Assembly (NCBI GenBank): GCA_947474755.1
Contig: CANJJE010000007.1
Location: forward strand, 62,001-126,000
Length of the DNA stretch: 64,000 bases
Origin: Burkholderiales bacterium
Lineage (GTDB): Bacteria > Pseudomonadota > Gammaproteobacteria > Burkholderiales > Burkholderiaceae_C
Reading direction: 5' to 3'
Positions 15,830 through 27,411 of the stretch are shown here, in pieces; the stretch's first letter is position 1, and each line of letters opens with the position of its first letter. The notes beneath the pieces were generated by a model that worked only from the letters and a program-made list of their open reading frames with translations, did not search any database and was not told where the DNA came from. The translations under genes and the position numbers were made by a program.

Positions 15830-17578
15830 GTGAAAGCCAAGCCCGAACCTGCGCCCGCCTCGCCAATGGCGCCCGTCACCGACGCGGTAGCCCAGGCGCT
15901 CGGCGCCACGGCGGCCGAGACCCTGAAATCGCTGAGCGCATTGACGCTGCCAGTGCCGTCACTGGCTCAGTTGCAGTCCGACTACCTGAAGCAGGCCACT
16001 GCGCTGTGGAATCAGTCACTTCAGCAGGTTCAGGCGCTGACCAGCGCCGCACTCGACAAGACCACAGCGCCGCCAATACCGGCCCCGGCGCTCGCTGATC
16101 GCCGCTTCGCCGCAGCCGACTGGGCGGAAAATCCTGCCAGCGCGTTCACCGCCCAGCTCTATCTGCTGAACGCCCGCACGCTGCTGGGCATGGCCGATCA
16201 GTTGCAAGGCGACGAGAAGGTCAAGCAGCGCATTCGATTCGCGGTGCAGCAGTGGGTCGATGCCGCCGCGCCCAGCAACTACCTGGCGCTCAATCCGGAG
16301 GCACAGCGCAAGGCACTGGAAACGCGGGGCGAAAGCATCACGCAAGGCCTGCAGCACCTCTGGCACGACATACGGCAGGGCCATGTGTCGCAGACCGACG
16401 AAAGCCTGTTCGAGGTCGGCCGCAACGTGGCCACCTCCGAAGGCGCCGTCGTGTTCGAGAACGAGCTCTTCCAGCTGCTGGAATACAAGCCGCTGACCGC
16501 TCAGGTGCACGAGCGGCCGATGCTGTTCGTGCCGCCATGCATCAACAAGTACTACATCCTTGACCTCCAGCCCGACAACTCGCTGATCCGCTACACCGTG
16601 GCCCAGGGACATCGTGTGTTCGTGATGAGCTGGCGCAATGCCGACGAGAGCCTTGCGAAGGAGACTTGGGATCAGTACATCGAGAACGCCGTGATCCGCG
16701 CGATCGACGTGGTGCGTGACATCACCGGTGCTGACCAGATCAACACGCTGGGCTTCTGCATCGGCGGCACCTTGCTTGCGACCGGGCTCGCAGTGCTGGC
16801 TGCGCGTGGGGAGAAACCCGCCGCCAGCATGACGCTGCTGACAAGCCTGCTCGATTTCACCGACACCGGAATCCTCGATCTGTTCATCGATGAGGCGATG
16901 GTTCGCATGCGAGAGCGCTCGATCGGCACACAGAGCCCCAAGGGGGGCGGCCTGCTGAAGGGCAGCGAGCTGGCGCAGACATTCAGTTTCCTGCGTCCCA
17001 ACGATCTGGTGTGGAACTACGTCGTCGGCAACTACCTGAAGGGCGAAACGCCGCCGCCGTTCGACCTGCTCTACTGGAACAGTGACAGCACCAACCTGCC
17101 GGGGCCGATGTACTGCTGGTACCTGCGCTACACGTACCTGGAAAACCGCCTGATGAAGCCGCGCGACCTGACGGTGTGCGGCCAGTTGCTGGACCTGTCG
17201 CTGATCGATGCGCCGGCCTACATCTATGCGTCACGAGAAGATCACATCGTGCCCTGGGAGTCGGCGTATCGTTCGACTCAGGTGCTCAAAGGGAAAAAGC
17301 GATTTGTGCTGGGCGCCTCGGGTCACATCGCCGGTGTGATCAACCCTCCGGCAAAGAAGAAGCGATGTCACTGGATCGGAGGTACCCCGGCGTTTCCACC
17401 GCACGCCGAGGCCTGGCTGGGCAAGGCGAAGGAACATCCTGGCAGTTGGTGGACCGACTGGACCTCCTGGCTGGTCCCCCATGCGGGCCGACAGGTTCCC
17501 GCGCCGAAATCCGCAGGCAGCCGTCGCTATCCCGTCATCGAACCGGCGCCCGGCCGCTACGTCAAACAAAAAGTCTGA
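15830..17578 (+). CDS. phaC: class I poly(3-hydroxyalkanoate) synthase
   Basis: 582 aa from GTG 15830, preceded by AGAGGA at 15819-15824. PhaC polymerises (R)-3-hydroxyacyl-CoA into storage polyester. It has the PhaC N-terminal domain (about 90-260, with [16 protein letters not shown]), then an alpha/beta hydrolase fold with lipase-like box GFCIGG (nucleophile Cys about 310), the Asp in SREDHIVPW and His in [10 protein letters not shown]. Length and motifs fit the Cupriavidus-type class I enzyme. First gene of phaCAB. The frame is open 27 codons upstream, but homology and the Shine-Dalgarno favour the GTG. Confidence 0.93.
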   Translation: MKAKPEPAPASPMAPVTDAVAQALGATAAETLKSLSALTLPVPSLAQLQSDYLKQATALWNQSLQQVQALTSAALDKTTAPPIPAPALADRRFAAADWAENPASAFTAQLYLLNARTLLGMADQLQGDEKVKQRIRFAVQQWVDAAAPSNYLALNPEAQRKALETRGESITQGLQHLWHDIRQGHVSQTDESLFEVGRNVATSEGAVVFENELFQLLEYKPLTAQVHERPMLFVPPCINKYYILDLQPDNSLIRYTVAQGHRVFVMSWRNADESLAKETWDQYIENAVIRAIDVVRDITGADQINTLGFCIGGTLLATGLAVLAARGEKPAASMTLLTSLLDFTDTGILDLFIDEAMVRMRERSIGTQSPKGGGLLKGSELAQTFSFLRPNDLVWNYVVGNYLKGETPPPFDLLYWNSDSTNLPGPMYCWYLRYTYLENRLMKPRDLTVCGQLLDLSLIDAPAYIYASREDHIVPWESAYRSTQVLKGKKRFVLGASGHIAGVINPPAKKKRCHWIGGTPAFPPHAEAWLGKAKEHPGSWWTDWTSWLVPHAGRQVPAPKSAGSRRYPVIEPAPGRYVKQKV

Positions 17579-17684
17579 CCTCGGTCGGAACCATTTCAAA
17601 GCGTCGCCTCTCCGTTCGCACTACGGTTCTTGGCGGCGATCCCCAACTCAGTGCTGTTTTTCCATTTCAAGTGAGGACTTCATC

Positions 17685-18866
17685 ATGAGCACAGACATCG
17701 TCATCGTTTCGGCCGCCCGCACCGGCGTGGGCAAGTTCGGCGGCAGCCTGGCCAAGGTGCCGGCATCGGCATTGGGCTCGGTTGTCATCGCCGAGGTGTT
17801 GAAGCGCGCCGGGCTGGCGGGTGAACAGGTCAGCGAAGTCATCATGGGTCAGGTGCTGCAAGCAGGCTGCGGCCAGAACCCGGCGCGCCAGGCGTCGATC
17901 GGTGCCGGCCTGCCGAACACCGTGCCTGCGATGACGATCAACAAGCTATGCGGCTCGGGGCTGAAGTCGGTGGTGCTGGCGGCGCAGGCGATCCGTGACG
18001 GCGACGCCGAAATCGTCGTGGCCGGCGGCCAGGAGAACATGAGCATCGCGCCGCATGTGCTGCCAGGCTCGCGCGACGGTGTGCGCATGGGCGACTGGAA
18101 ACTGCTCGACACCATGCTGTGCGACGGTCTGACCGACGCCTTCAACCTGTACCACATGGGCGTCACCGCCGAGAACATCGCGAAGAAGTTCGGTATCAGC
18201 CGCGAGCTGCAGGACGCATTGGCGCTGGCCTCGCAGACCAAGGCTGCGGCTGCTCAGGAGGCGGGGCGGTTCAACGACGAGATCGTCAACGTCAGCATTC
18301 CGCAGCGCAAGGGCGACCCGGTGTTGTTCGGCACCGACGAGTTCGTCAACCGTAAATGCACGGCCGAAGGGCTGGCCGGTCTGCGGCCCGCTTTCGACAA
18401 GGCCGGCGGCGTGACGGCCGGTAACGCTTCAGGCATCAACGATGGTGCAGCCGCAGTGGTCGTGATGAGCGCCTCGCGTGCTGCTGCACTCGGCCTGACC
18501 CCGCTGGCGCGTATTGCCAGCTATGCCAGTTCCGGGCTGGATCCGGCCATCATGGGCATGGGCCCGGTGTCGGCATCACAGCGCGCGCTGGCCCGGGCGG
18601 GTTGGAAGGCGACCGACCTCGATCTGATGGAGATCAACGAGGCCTTCGCCGCCCAGGCCTGCGCGGTACACCAGGAAATGGGCTGGGACACGAGCAAGGT
18701 CAATGTGAACGGTGGCGCCATCGCCATCGGGCACCCGATCGGCGCCTCCGGCTGCCGCGTGCTGGTCACCTTGCTGTACGAAATGCAAAAGCGCAACGCG
18801 AAGAAGGGCCTGACCAGTCTGTGCATTGGCGGCGGCATGGGCATTGCAATGACGCTCGAACGCTGA
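17685..18866 (+). CDS. phaA: acetyl-CoA C-acetyltransferase (beta-ketothiolase)
   Basis: 393 aa from ATG 17685 with GAGGA in the leader. It condenses two acetyl-CoA to acetoacetyl-CoA. The thiolase catalytic set is complete: Cys89 in [11 protein letters not shown], His in [10 protein letters not shown] (about 349) and Cys in CIGGGMG (about 379); NEAFAAQ is also present. A 106-bp gap after phaC could hold a promoter or processing site. Its product feeds phaB. Confidence 0.95.
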   Translation: MSTDIVIVSAARTGVGKFGGSLAKVPASALGSVVIAEVLKRAGLAGEQVSEVIMGQVLQAGCGQNPARQASIGAGLPNTVPAMTINKLCGSGLKSVVLAAQAIRDGDAEIVVAGGQENMSIAPHVLPGSRDGVRMGDWKLLDTMLCDGLTDAFNLYHMGVTAENIAKKFGISRELQDALALASQTKAAAAQEAGRFNDEIVNVSIPQRKGDPVLFGTDEFVNRKCTAEGLAGLRPAFDKAGGVTAGNASGINDGAAAVVVMSASRAAALGLTPLARIASYASSGLDPAIMGMGPVSASQRALARAGWKATDLDLMEINEAFAAQACAVHQEMGWDTSKVNVNGGAIAIGHPIGASGCRVLVTLLYEMQKRNAKKGLTSLCIGGGMGIAMTLER

Positions 18867-18971
18867 GAAGCGCCACGGGCGCTGGTGACAACCCGGTTGA
18901 CCCTGGGGCCCGGCAGGGCCCAGCCTTGACGCTTGACAGTCCCATCAGAACAACACAAAGGAGTGAGATCA

Positions 18972-19709
18972 ATGAGCAAGAAGATCGCGTATGTGACCGG
19001 TGGCATGGGCGGCATCGGCACCACCATGTGCCAGCGCCTGCACCGGGACGGTTTCACCGTGGTGGCGGGTTGCGGCCCGAGCCGTGACTTCAAGAAGTGG
19101 CTCGACGAGCAAAGCGCACTGGGTTACCAGTTCCACGCATCGGTCGGCAATGTCGGTGACTGGGACTCGACCACCGCCGCGTTCCAGAAGGTCAAGGCGG
19201 AGATCGGCTCGATCGACGTGCTGGTCAACAACGCCGGCATCACCCGCGATGGCATGTTTCGCAAGATGAGTCGCGCCGACTGGGACGCCGTCATCGAGAC
19301 CAACCTCACCAGCCTGTTCAACGTGACCAAGCAGGTCATCGAGGACATGCTCGAAAAGGGCTGGGGCCGCATCATTAACATCAGCTCGGTCAACGGCGAG
19401 AAGGGCCAGTTCGGCCAGACCAACTATTCCGCTGCCAAGGCCGGCATGCACGGCTTCACGATGGCGCTGGCTCAGGAAGTCGCCAACAAGGGCGTGACGG
19501 TCAACACCGTCAGCCCCGGCTACATCGCGACCGACATGGTGAAGGCCATCCGGCAGGACGTGCTCGACAAGATCATTGCCGGTATACCGGTGAAGCGCCT
19601 GGGAACGCCAGACGACATCGCGTCGATGGTGTCGTGGGTGGCTTCCGACGAATCAGGTTTTGCCACTGGCGCCGATTTCTCGGTCAATGGCGGCTTGCAC
19701 ATGGGCTGA
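18972..19709 (+). CDS. phaB: acetoacetyl-CoA reductase (NADPH)
   Basis: 245-aa short-chain dehydrogenase from ATG 18972, with AAGGAG at 18958-18963. It makes (R)-3-hydroxybutyryl-CoA, the monomer for PhaC. Cofactor motif VTGGMGGIG, NNAG, catalytic Ser in NISSVNG, and YSAAKAG (Tyr and Lys) are in order; the C-terminus SVNGGLHMG is typical of PhaB. No phaR repressor gene follows in this window; the next gene is convergent glnD, separated by a hairpin terminator that overlaps the phaB stop. Confidence 0.95.
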   Translation: MSKKIAYVTGGMGGIGTTMCQRLHRDGFTVVAGCGPSRDFKKWLDEQSALGYQFHASVGNVGDWDSTTAAFQKVKAEIGSIDVLVNNAGITRDGMFRKMSRADWDAVIETNLTSLFNVTKQVIEDMLEKGWGRIINISSVNGEKGQFGQTNYSAAKAGMHGFTMALAQEVANKGVTVNTVSPGYIATDMVKAIRQDVLDKIIAGIPVKRLGTPDDIASMVSWVASDESGFATGADFSVNGGLHMG

Positions 19710-19739
19710 TTTGAGCTGCCCCTGCGGGGGCCTCAAATC
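19708..19739. terminator. bidirectional hairpin between phaB and glnD
   Basis: A GATTTGAG arm at 19708-19715 pairs with CTCAAATC at 19732-19739, and GCCCC/GGGGC pair inside with a small internal mismatch. It starts at the G of the phaB TGA and lies 30 bp from the glnD stop. There is no long U-tract, so it may work as a weak intrinsic terminator or as an mRNA 3'-end stabiliser for both convergent transcripts. Confidence 0.65.
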
Positions 19740-19769
19740 GAACAAAGGCATCGGCCGAACCCCAGTCGT

Positions 19770-22424
19770 TCAGGCAGCAATCGCATCGAGCAGTTCGGTC
19801 TCGATCGATATCTGGGTGCGGTTGTGTCGCAGTGCGGCACCATCGATCAGGAAGGTGTCTTCGGCGCGCTCGCCCAAGGTGGTGATCTTGGCGAGCTGCA
19901 GGTTGATCTGGTGCTGCGCCAGCACGCGGGCGATCGAGTACAGAAGGCCGGAGCGGTCGCTGGCCGATACGCTCAGCAGCCAGTTCTGTGCGCGATCGTC
20001 GGGTCGCAACGTGATGCGCGGCGTGACTGGAAATGACTTCACGCGCCGAGACAGCCGGCCCCGGCTCGGCTCGGGTAACGCGCCCTGGGCGTCGAGCGCG
20101 CGGGCGAGCTGGATCTCGACCAGCGAGATCAGGTCGCGGTACTGCACAGCCGGGGCGCCGTCTCGCGACGCCTCGAACTGCGGGTTGATGACCTGGAAAG
20201 TGTCCAGCGCGTAGCCGGACTTCGTGGTGTGCACTTTCGCTTCGAGGATGTTGAACTGCGCGCTGTCGAAATAGCCGCAGATGCGTGCGAACAGGTCGGC
20301 GCGGTCGCGTGCGTAGACCAGCACCTGCAGGCCTTCACCGACCGGTGAAACCCGGGCCTTCACCACCGGTGACTCGGACTGCAGTAGTGCATGCAGGGAG
20401 CGGGCATGCCAGGCGATCTCGCTGACGTCGTGGCGGGCGAAATAGCTGATCGACAGTGTGTTCCAAAGAGGCGCCTCGACGTTCGGCGGCTGCAAGGCCA
20501 GGTTCAGCATGTGTCGCGCCTCCTGTCTGCGTGCTTCGATTTCGGCATCGAGCTGTGGTTGTGCGCCGCCCAGTGCGCGCAAGGTCGCGCGGTAAAGGTC
20601 TTCAAGCAGCTTGCCCTTCCAGGCGTTCCACACCTTCGGGCTGGTACCACGGATGTCAGCCACCGTCAGAAGATACAGCGCGGTCAGCCGGCGTTCCGTG
20701 CCGACGAGTTGCGCGAAGTTCTGGATCACCACCGGATCGCTCAGGTCCTCCTTCTGCGCGATGCGTGACAGCGTCAGGTGCTGCTTCACCAGGAATTCGA
20801 TCAGCGCGGCGTCGTCGTGCCCGACACCGTGATCGCGGCAGAAACGCCTGGCTTCCACCGTGCCCTGAACGGAATGGTCGCCGCCGCGTCCCTTCGCCAC
20901 ATCGTGAAACAGCGCTGCGACGTAAAGCGTGTAAGGAGTGTCCCATTGCATCGCCAGCTGCGAGCAGAACGGGTACTCGTGCGCGTGCTCCGGAATGAAG
21001 AAGCGGCGCACGTTGCGCAGCACCATCAGGATGTGCTGATCGACGGTGTAGACGTGAAACAGGTCGTGCTGCATCTGACCGACGATGCGGCGGAACACCC
21101 ACAGGTAGCGCCCCAGCACGCTGGTTTCGTTCATCAGACGAAACACGTGCGTCTGTCTCGACGGTGACTGCAGGATCCGCATGAAGGTGGCGCGGTTCAC
21201 CGGATCGTGCCGGAACTCCGCGTTCATCAGGTCACGCGCGTTGTACAAGGCCCGAAGCGTGCGAGACGACAAGCCGGTGACGCCGCTGGTTGACTGGAGG
21301 GTCAGAAAGGTGGCCAGGATGGCCTGGGGCTGGCGCTGGTACAGGTCATCGCTGACGACTTCGAGCATGCCGTCGCGGTCGAGGAAGTTCGCATCGATCG
21401 GCCGCATTGGTGCGTGCTGCAGACCGGAGATACGCTCTTCGATGTTGAGCATCAGGATCTGGTTCAGTTGCGCGACCGCCTTGGCCGTCCAGTAGTAGCG
21501 CCGCATCAGTACTTCAGAGGCGCGCTGGCCCTTGGTGGCTCGATAGCCGAAGCTGTCGGCCACCGCTCCTTGCAGATCGAACACCAGCCGGTCCTCTCGC
21601 CGTCTGGCGACCAGGTGCAGCCGAGCGCGGATCAGCTTCAACACGCCCTCATTGCGTTGCAGCTGCTTGACTTCAAAGGGAGTGGCCAGTCCGTTCGCTG
21701 CGAGTTCGCCCCAGTTGCGCCCCAGGCCTGCCGCCCTGGCGACCCACAGGATCACCTGCAAATCCCGCAAGCCGCCCGGGCTTTCCTTGCAGTTGGGCTC
21801 GAGCGAGTACGGCGTGTCTTCGAACTTCTGATGACGCTGTCGCATCTCCAGTGTCTTGGCGCGCAGGAATGAACGTGAATTCATCGTTTGCGAGTTGTTG
21901 CGCCGGAAGACATTGAAGCCGCGGCGTGATCCGCACAGATAGCGCGATTCGAGCAGCGCGGTGCGCACAGTGACGTCTCGCTCAGCCTCGGCCATGCACT
22001 CTTCGACTGTGCGCACACTGGATCCGATCTCCAGGCCGATATCCCAGCAGGCGGTGATGAAGGCTTCAACGCCGTGTTTCAGCATCGATGCCGCGCTGTC
22101 GTTGCCGGGCGGCCTCGACGGCAGCAGCACCAGCACGTCGACGTCGGAGTAGGGAAACAACTCGCCACGACCGTAGCCGCCCACTGCCAGCAAGGCCGCA
22201 TCCGCCGGAACGCCACAGCGCGCCCACAAGTCGAGAAGGGTCTCGTCCACATGCCGTGCGATGCCGCGGATCAGGCGCGCGACAGCGGGCGCTGTCGGGC
22301 GTGCGGCCTCGAAATGGCGGATCAGCGCGTCCTTGCCGGTTCTGAATTGCAGTCGCAGGTCAGCGAGGCTTTCACTGGACAGCGCGGCAGGCTCAGCCTG
22401 CTCCCCTGGCAGCACGGGAGCCAC
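19770..22424 (-). CDS. glnD: bifunctional [protein-PII] uridylyltransferase/uridylyl-removing enzyme
   Basis: 884 aa. It senses glutamine and modifies PII to control glutamine synthetase and Ntr genes. The nucleotidyltransferase motif GGYGRGELFPYSDVD is at 82-96 with the metal-binding D-x-D. The HD hydrolase site HDVAKGRGGDHS lies mid-protein and two C-terminal ACT domains (about 695-755 and 808-870) bind glutamine. It starts with GTG at 22424, directly after the map TGA with no spacer, so it should be translationally coupled to map. The map-glnD order is common in betaproteobacteria. Confidence 0.95.
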   Translation of the reverse strand: MAPVLPGEQAEPAALSSESLADLRLQFRTGKDALIRHFEAARPTAPAVARLIRGIARHVDETLLDLWARCGVPADAALLAVGGYGRGELFPYSDVDVLVLLPSRPPGNDSAASMLKHGVEAFITACWDIGLEIGSSVRTVEECMAEAERDVTVRTALLESRYLCGSRRGFNVFRRNNSQTMNSRSFLRAKTLEMRQRHQKFEDTPYSLEPNCKESPGGLRDLQVILWVARAAGLGRNWGELAANGLATPFEVKQLQRNEGVLKLIRARLHLVARRREDRLVFDLQGAVADSFGYRATKGQRASEVLMRRYYWTAKAVAQLNQILMLNIEERISGLQHAPMRPIDANFLDRDGMLEVVSDDLYQRQPQAILATFLTLQSTSGVTGLSSRTLRALYNARDLMNAEFRHDPVNRATFMRILQSPSRQTHVFRLMNETSVLGRYLWVFRRIVGQMQHDLFHVYTVDQHILMVLRNVRRFFIPEHAHEYPFCSQLAMQWDTPYTLYVAALFHDVAKGRGGDHSVQGTVEARRFCRDHGVGHDDAALIEFLVKQHLTLSRIAQKEDLSDPVVIQNFAQLVGTERRLTALYLLTVADIRGTSPKVWNAWKGKLLEDLYRATLRALGGAQPQLDAEIEARRQEARHMLNLALQPPNVEAPLWNTLSISYFARHDVSEIAWHARSLHALLQSESPVVKARVSPVGEGLQVLVYARDRADLFARICGYFDSAQFNILEAKVHTTKSGYALDTFQVINPQFEASRDGAPAVQYRDLISLVEIQLARALDAQGALPEPSRGRLSRRVKSFPVTPRITLRPDDRAQNWLLSVSASDRSGLLYSIARVLAQHQINLQLAKITTLGERAEDTFLIDGAALRHNRTQISIETELLDAIAA

Positions 22425-23240
22425 TCAGGCGGTCACGGATTCGCGAACGAAAGCCGGCAACGCCGGGCTGCCCGCCGAGAGCGTCAGCACCTCGTAGCCG
22501 GTGTCGGTGACCGCCACGGTGTGCTCCCACTGCGCTGACAGCGAGCGGTCCTTGGTCACGATGGTCCAGCCATCACCGGCCTCGCGAATCTCGCGCCGAC
22601 CTGCGTTCACCATCGGTTCGATGGTGAATACCATGCCTGGCATCAGCACCTCCAGCGTGCCCGGCTTGCCGTAATGCAGCACCTGCGGCTCCTCATGGAA
22701 CTTGCGTCCGATGCCGTGACCGCAGAACTCGCGCACCACCGAGAAACCGTTGTTCTCGGCGAAGGTCTGTATCGAGTGTCCGATGTCGCCCAGTCTGGCG
22801 CCGGGCCTGACTTTCACGATCCCGCGCCACATTGCCTCGTAGCTGAGCTGGCACAGACGCTTTGCGGCGATCGAGGCTTCTCCGATGATGAACATGCGAC
22901 TGGTGTCGCCATGCCAGCCATCCTTGATGACCGTGATGTCGATGTTGACGATGTCGCCGCTTTTCAGCGGACGGTCGTTCGGTATGCCGTGGCAGATCTG
23001 GTGATTGATGGACGTGCAGATCGACTTCGGATAGGGCGCGTAGCCCGGTGGCGCGTAATTCAGCGGCGCAGGGATGGTCTGCTGGACATTCACCATGTAG
23101 TCGTGCGCGAGCTTGTCCAGCGCCTGCGTGGTGACCCCGGGTGCCATGTGCGGCGTCAGCATGTCCAGCACCTCAGCGGCCAGGCGGCCGGCGATGCGCA
23201 TGCCATCGATGTCAGCGGCGGTCTTGATGGCTATCGTCAT
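22425..23240 (-). CDS. map: type I methionine aminopeptidase
   Basis: 271 aa from ATG 23240 (MTIAIKTAADIDGMRIAGR). It removes the initiator Met from nascent proteins. The metal ligands of the MetAP family are visible: D in VNIDITV, D in HGDTSRMF, H in GHGIGRKFHEEP, E in FTIEPMV and E in SAQWEHTVAV. The substrate-site His is in INHQICHGIP. Usually this gene sits next to rpsB; here it is divergent from purL across 97 bp and heads the map-glnD unit. Confidence 0.95.
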   Translation of the reverse strand: MTIAIKTAADIDGMRIAGRLAAEVLDMLTPHMAPGVTTQALDKLAHDYMVNVQQTIPAPLNYAPPGYAPYPKSICTSINHQICHGIPNDRPLKSGDIVNIDITVIKDGWHGDTSRMFIIGEASIAAKRLCQLSYEAMWRGIVKVRPGARLGDIGHSIQTFAENNGFSVVREFCGHGIGRKFHEEPQVLHYGKPGTLEVLMPGMVFTIEPMVNAGRREIREAGDGWTIVTKDRSLSAQWEHTVAVTDTGYEVLTLSAGSPALPAFVRESVTA

Positions 23241-23265
23241 GGACTCGATTATCTCACCCGACCCG

Positions 23266-23271
23266 TAAAAT
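23266..23271 (+). promoter_or_regulatory. possible -10 box of the purL promoter
   Basis: TAAAAT lies within the 97-bp divergent map/purL gap, in an otherwise GC-rich context, about 65 bp before the purL GTG. No good -35 was matched. Offered as a weak candidate only. Confidence 0.2.
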
Positions 23272-23337
23272 CGAGGGTCAACCCGTGGTGGCCCGACCAC
23301 CGCGCTGGACTTCCCACTTCTCCCCGAGCCAAGCCGC

Positions 23338-26300
23338 GTGACCACATCGCCCCAGCACCTGATCCCTGTCGAGGGGGGCAATGCGCTCCCGGCGTTCCGC
23401 GCGCAGGCGCTGCTGGCCAGATTGCAACAGGTTGCCCCGCGCGTCACCGCTGTCCATGCACGCCATGTGCACTGGGTGTGCAGCGAAACGCCCATGACAC
23501 GCGCCCAGCGCGACGCGCTGGAAGGCCTTCTGCGCTACGGCGACGCGTATGCCGGACCGACCGAGGGGGTGTTGATCGTCGTCGCACCGCGCCTGGGCAC
23601 GGTGTCGCCCTGGGCATCGAAGGCGACCGACATCGCGCACAACTGCGGCTTGTCTCTCAAGCGCATCGAGCGCGTCACCGAATACCAGCTGAGCTTGAAG
23701 TCAGGGCTGCTCGGCGGCAGCAAGCCGCTCAGCGCCAATGAACTGGACGCAGCTGCTGCGCTGTTGCACGACCGCATGACCGAAAGCGTTCTGCTGCGCC
23801 GGGAGGATTCTGCACACCTGTTTGACGAACAGCCGGCCGCGCCGATGGCTCATGTCGATCTGTTGCGTTCGGGTCGGGCAGCGCTGGTGGCAGCGAATGT
23901 CGAGTTCGGCCTCGCCTTGTCCGACGACGAGATCGACTACCTGGTGGCCGCGTTCACGGCCTTGCAGCGCAACCCGACCGATGTCGAGCTGATGATGTTC
24001 GCCCAGGCCAACAGTGAGCATTGCCGCCACAAGATCTTCAATGCCAGCTTCACGATCGACGGCGAGACCCAGGAACGATCGATGTTCCAGATGATCCGCA
24101 ACACGCATCAGCTGGCTCCGCAACACACGGTGATCGCCTACAGCGACAACTCTTCGGTGATGGAAGGCGGCGTCATCGAGCGCTGGCTGCCCGAGGGCTA
24201 CGCCAATGCACCGGTCTACAGCGCGCGCCAGGAACTGGCGCATGTGCTGATGAAGGTCGAGACGCACAACCACCCGACGGCGATTTCCCCGTTCCCCGGC
24301 GCGTCGACCGGTGCCGGCGGCGAAATCCGCGACGAAGGTGCGACCGGCCGTGGCTCGAGGCCGAAGGCCGGCCTGACCGGCTTCACCGTGTCGAACCTGA
24401 ATTTGCCCGGCACTGACTGGCCGTGGGAGCGATCGCCCTACGGCAAGCCAGACCACATTGCCAGCGCGCTGCAGATCATGATCGAGGGGCCACTGGGCGG
24501 TGCGGCATTCAACAACGAGTTCGGGCGGCCTAATCTGGCGGGCTACTTCCGGGTATACGAACAGACCGTGGGCGTTGCCGGACGCGAGCAGCGGCGTGGC
24601 TATCACAAGCCCATCATGATCGCCGGTGGTCTGGGCACGATCTCCGCGGTGCAGACCGAGAAGGTTGCATTCGCAGCCGGCACCTTGCTCGTTCAGATCG
24701 GTGGTCCCGGCATGCGTATCGGCATGGGAGGCAGTGCTGCGAGTTCGATGGCGGCGGGCGCCAACGCCGCTGCGCTCGACTTCGATTCGGTGCAGCGCGG
24801 CAACCCTGAAATGCAGCGGCGCGCGCAGGAGGTCATCAACCACTGCGCTGCGCTGGGTGAGTCGAACCCCATCCTTGCAATTCACGACGTCGGGGCCGGC
24901 GGCATCTCGAATGCGTTCCCGGAACTGGTCGATGGGGCGGGGCGGGGCGCTCGATTCGACCTGCGCCAGGTGCCGCTGGAAGAAAGCGGCCTGTCGCCGA
25001 AGGAGATATGGAGCAACGAAAGCCAGGAGCGCTACGTCCTTGCGGTGCAGCCTGATCTGCTGCCGATGTTCGATGCGATGTGCATGCGCGAGCGCTGCCC
25101 TTACGCAGTTGTGGGCGTGGCGACCGAGGCGAAGCAGCTGGTGCTGGCCGAGGCACCGATGACCGACGACCAGCCTGTGGCGTCGCCAGCGATCGACATG
25201 CCGATGGAGGTGCTGCTGGGCAAGCCACCGAAGATGCACCGCGACGTGCAGCGCGTGGTGCCGGAGCTGCCGGCGCTCGATCTGACCGATGTGTCGTTGG
25301 ACGTGGTGGCGCTCGATGTGTTGCGCCACCCGACGGTGGCCAGCAAGCGCTTCCTGATCACCATCGGCGACCGCAGCGTCGGTGGCCTGAGCCACCGCGA
25401 CCCGATGGTCGGCCCGTGGCAGGTCCCGGTGGCCGACTGCGCGGTAACCCTGGCCGATTACCGGGGTGTCCGCGGCGAGGCGATGAGCATCGGCGAGCGC
25501 ACGCCGCTGGCCGTCATCGACGCGCCCGCCTCGGGCCGCATGGCGGTGGGTGAAGCACTGACCAACCTGCTGGCGGCTCCGTTCGCACTCGAGCGCGTGA
25601 AGCTCAGCTGCAACTGGATGGCTGCCTGTGGCGAGCCCGGCGAAGACGCCGCGCTGTACGACACCGTGCGTGCCATTGGCATGGAACTGTGTCCGAGCCT
25701 TGGCATCAGCGTGCCGGTTGGCAAGGACAGCCTGTCGATGCGCACCCGCTGGAGCGACCAAGGGAAGAGCAAGCAGGTGAGCGCGCCGGTCTCGCTGATC
25801 GTCTCGGCCTTCGTTACCCTGGATGATGTGCGCGGCACGCTGACGCCGCAATTGCAGCCAGGCGACACCACGCTGATCCTCATCGACCTGGGTCGTGGCA
25901 AGAATCGCATGGCCGGCTCGATGCTGGCGCAGGTGCTGAGCCAGACCGGAAATGCCAGCGACGGCCTGCCCGACGTGGACGACCCGGCACAGTTGAAATC
26001 GCTGATCGCCGCGATCAACCAGTTGCGTGTCGAAGGCCGCCTGCTGGCCTACCACGATCGCAGCGACGGCGGCTTGTGGGCGACGGTGTGCGAGATGGCC
26101 TTTGCCGGCCACCTGGGCGTCAGCCTGAACGTCGACATGCTGCTGCTCGAGGGCGACGGCATCACCGACAGCCGCATGGACTGGGGCGATTCGAAGAACT
26201 GGGCCGGTCAGGTCGGTGCGCGACGCCAGGAGCTGACGCTGAAGGCGCTGTTCAACGAGGAACTGGGCGTCGTCATCCAGGTGCCGACCGCAGTGCGCAA

Positions 26301-27363
26301 CGAGGTGATGCAGACGCTGCGCGCGCACGGTCTGTCGAAGCACAGCCATTTCATCGGCAAGCCCAACGACTCCGGCACGATCGAGGTCTGGCGCGACACC
26401 AAGGCAGTATTCAGCGCCACGCTGCGCGAGTTGCATCAGGTGTGGGACGAGGTCAGCTGGCGCATCGCGCGCTTGCGCGACAACCCGGCATCTGCCGATG
26501 CCGAGCACGAGGCCGCTGGTCGCGTCGATGACGCCGGCCTGCATCTGCACCTGAGCTTCGATCCGACCGAAGACGTGGCGGCGCCCTTCATCCACGCGGC
26601 GCGCCCGAAGCTCGCCATCCTGCGCGAGCAGGGCGTCAACAGCCAGGTCGAGATGAGTTACGCGATGGCGCTGGCCGGCTTCGATACCCACGACGTGCAC
26701 ATGAGCGACCTGCACGCCGGTCGTGCCCGGCTCGACCAGTTCATCGGCTTCGTCGCCTGCGGCGGCTTCAGCTACGGCGACACGCTGGGCGCCGGCGAGG
26801 GCTGGGCGCGGTCGATCCTGTTCAACCCCCAGCTGGCCGAGCAGTTCGCCTCCTTCTTCAACCGCCAGGACACTTTCGCGCTGGGCGTGTGCAACGGCTG
26901 TCAGATGATGGCGGCCTTGGCGCCGATCATTCCCGGCGCTCAGGCGTGGCCGAAATTCACCCGCAACCGCAGCGAGCAGTTCGAGGCACGGCTCAGTCTG
27001 GTCGAGGTTCTGGACAGTCCTTCGATCCTGTTCAACGGCATGGCCGGCAGCCGACTGCCGGTGGCGGTGTCGCATGGCGAAGGCTTTGCCGACTTTTCCC
27101 AGCGTGGCGATGCGACAGCCGTGCGCCGGGCGATGCGCTTCGTCGATCACGCTGGCCAGCCCACCGAAGCCTACCCATTCAACCCGAATGGAAGCCCCGG
27201 TGGATTGACATCCGTGACGACCCCTGACGGTCGCTACACGGCGCTGATGCCCCACCCCGAGCGCGTGTTCCGGCATGCGCAGATGAGCTGGACCTCGGGC
27301 TCCCCAGGCGAACCGAGCCCGTGGCTGAGGATGTTTCGCAATGCGCGGCGCTGGGTGGGCTAG
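23338..27363 (+). CDS. purL: phosphoribosylformylglycinamidine synthase, single-chain
   Basis: 1341 aa from GTG 23338. It catalyses the fourth step of purine synthesis (FGAR + Gln + ATP to FGAM). It is the long proteobacterial form: N-terminal linker, AIR-synthase-like halves ([48 protein letters not shown]) and a C-terminal glutaminase domain with nucleophile Cys1185 in GVCNGCQMM and a final PHPERVFR. The frame runs uninterrupted. A very long open frame on the opposite strand here is a codon-bias shadow. Confidence 0.96.
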   Translation: MTTSPQHLIPVEGGNALPAFRAQALLARLQQVAPRVTAVHARHVHWVCSETPMTRAQRDALEGLLRYGDAYAGPTEGVLIVVAPRLGTVSPWASKATDIAHNCGLSLKRIERVTEYQLSLKSGLLGGSKPLSANELDAAAALLHDRMTESVLLRREDSAHLFDEQPAAPMAHVDLLRSGRAALVAANVEFGLALSDDEIDYLVAAFTALQRNPTDVELMMFAQANSEHCRHKIFNASFTIDGETQERSMFQMIRNTHQLAPQHTVIAYSDNSSVMEGGVIERWLPEGYANAPVYSARQELAHVLMKVETHNHPTAISPFPGASTGAGGEIRDEGATGRGSRPKAGLTGFTVSNLNLPGTDWPWERSPYGKPDHIASALQIMIEGPLGGAAFNNEFGRPNLAGYFRVYEQTVGVAGREQRRGYHKPIMIAGGLGTISAVQTEKVAFAAGTLLVQIGGPGMRIGMGGSAASSMAAGANAAALDFDSVQRGNPEMQRRAQEVINHCAALGESNPILAIHDVGAGGISNAFPELVDGAGRGARFDLRQVPLEESGLSPKEIWSNESQERYVLAVQPDLLPMFDAMCMRERCPYAVVGVATEAKQLVLAEAPMTDDQPVASPAIDMPMEVLLGKPPKMHRDVQRVVPELPALDLTDVSLDVVALDVLRHPTVASKRFLITIGDRSVGGLSHRDPMVGPWQVPVADCAVTLADYRGVRGEAMSIGERTPLAVIDAPASGRMAVGEALTNLLAAPFALERVKLSCNWMAACGEPGEDAALYDTVRAIGMELCPSLGISVPVGKDSLSMRTRWSDQGKSKQVSAPVSLIVSAFVTLDDVRGTLTPQLQPGDTTLILIDLGRGKNRMAGSMLAQVLSQTGNASDGLPDVDDPAQLKSLIAAINQLRVEGRLLAYHDRSDGGLWATVCEMAFAGHLGVSLNVDMLLLEGDGITDSRMDWGDSKNWAGQVGARRQELTLKALFNEELGVVIQVPTAVRNEVMQTLRAHGLSKHSHFIGKPNDSGTIEVWRDTKAVFSATLRELHQVWDEVSWRIARLRDNPASADAEHEAAGRVDDAGLHLHLSFDPTEDVAAPFIHAARPKLAILREQGVNSQVEMSYAMALAGFDTHDVHMSDLHAGRARLDQFIGFVACGGFSYGDTLGAGEGWARSILFNPQLAEQFASFFNRQDTFALGVCNGCQMMAALAPIIPGAQAWPKFTRNRSEQFEARLSLVEVLDSPSILFNGMAGSRLPVAVSHGEGFADFSQRGDATAVRRAMRFVDHAGQPTEAYPFNPNGSPGGLTSVTTPDGRYTALMPHPERVFRHAQMSWTSGSPGEPSPWLRMFRNARRWVG

Positions 27364-27411
27364 CGCGCCCATTACCATCGGCAGCTCACCAAGCAAACTC
27401 CCGATATCGCG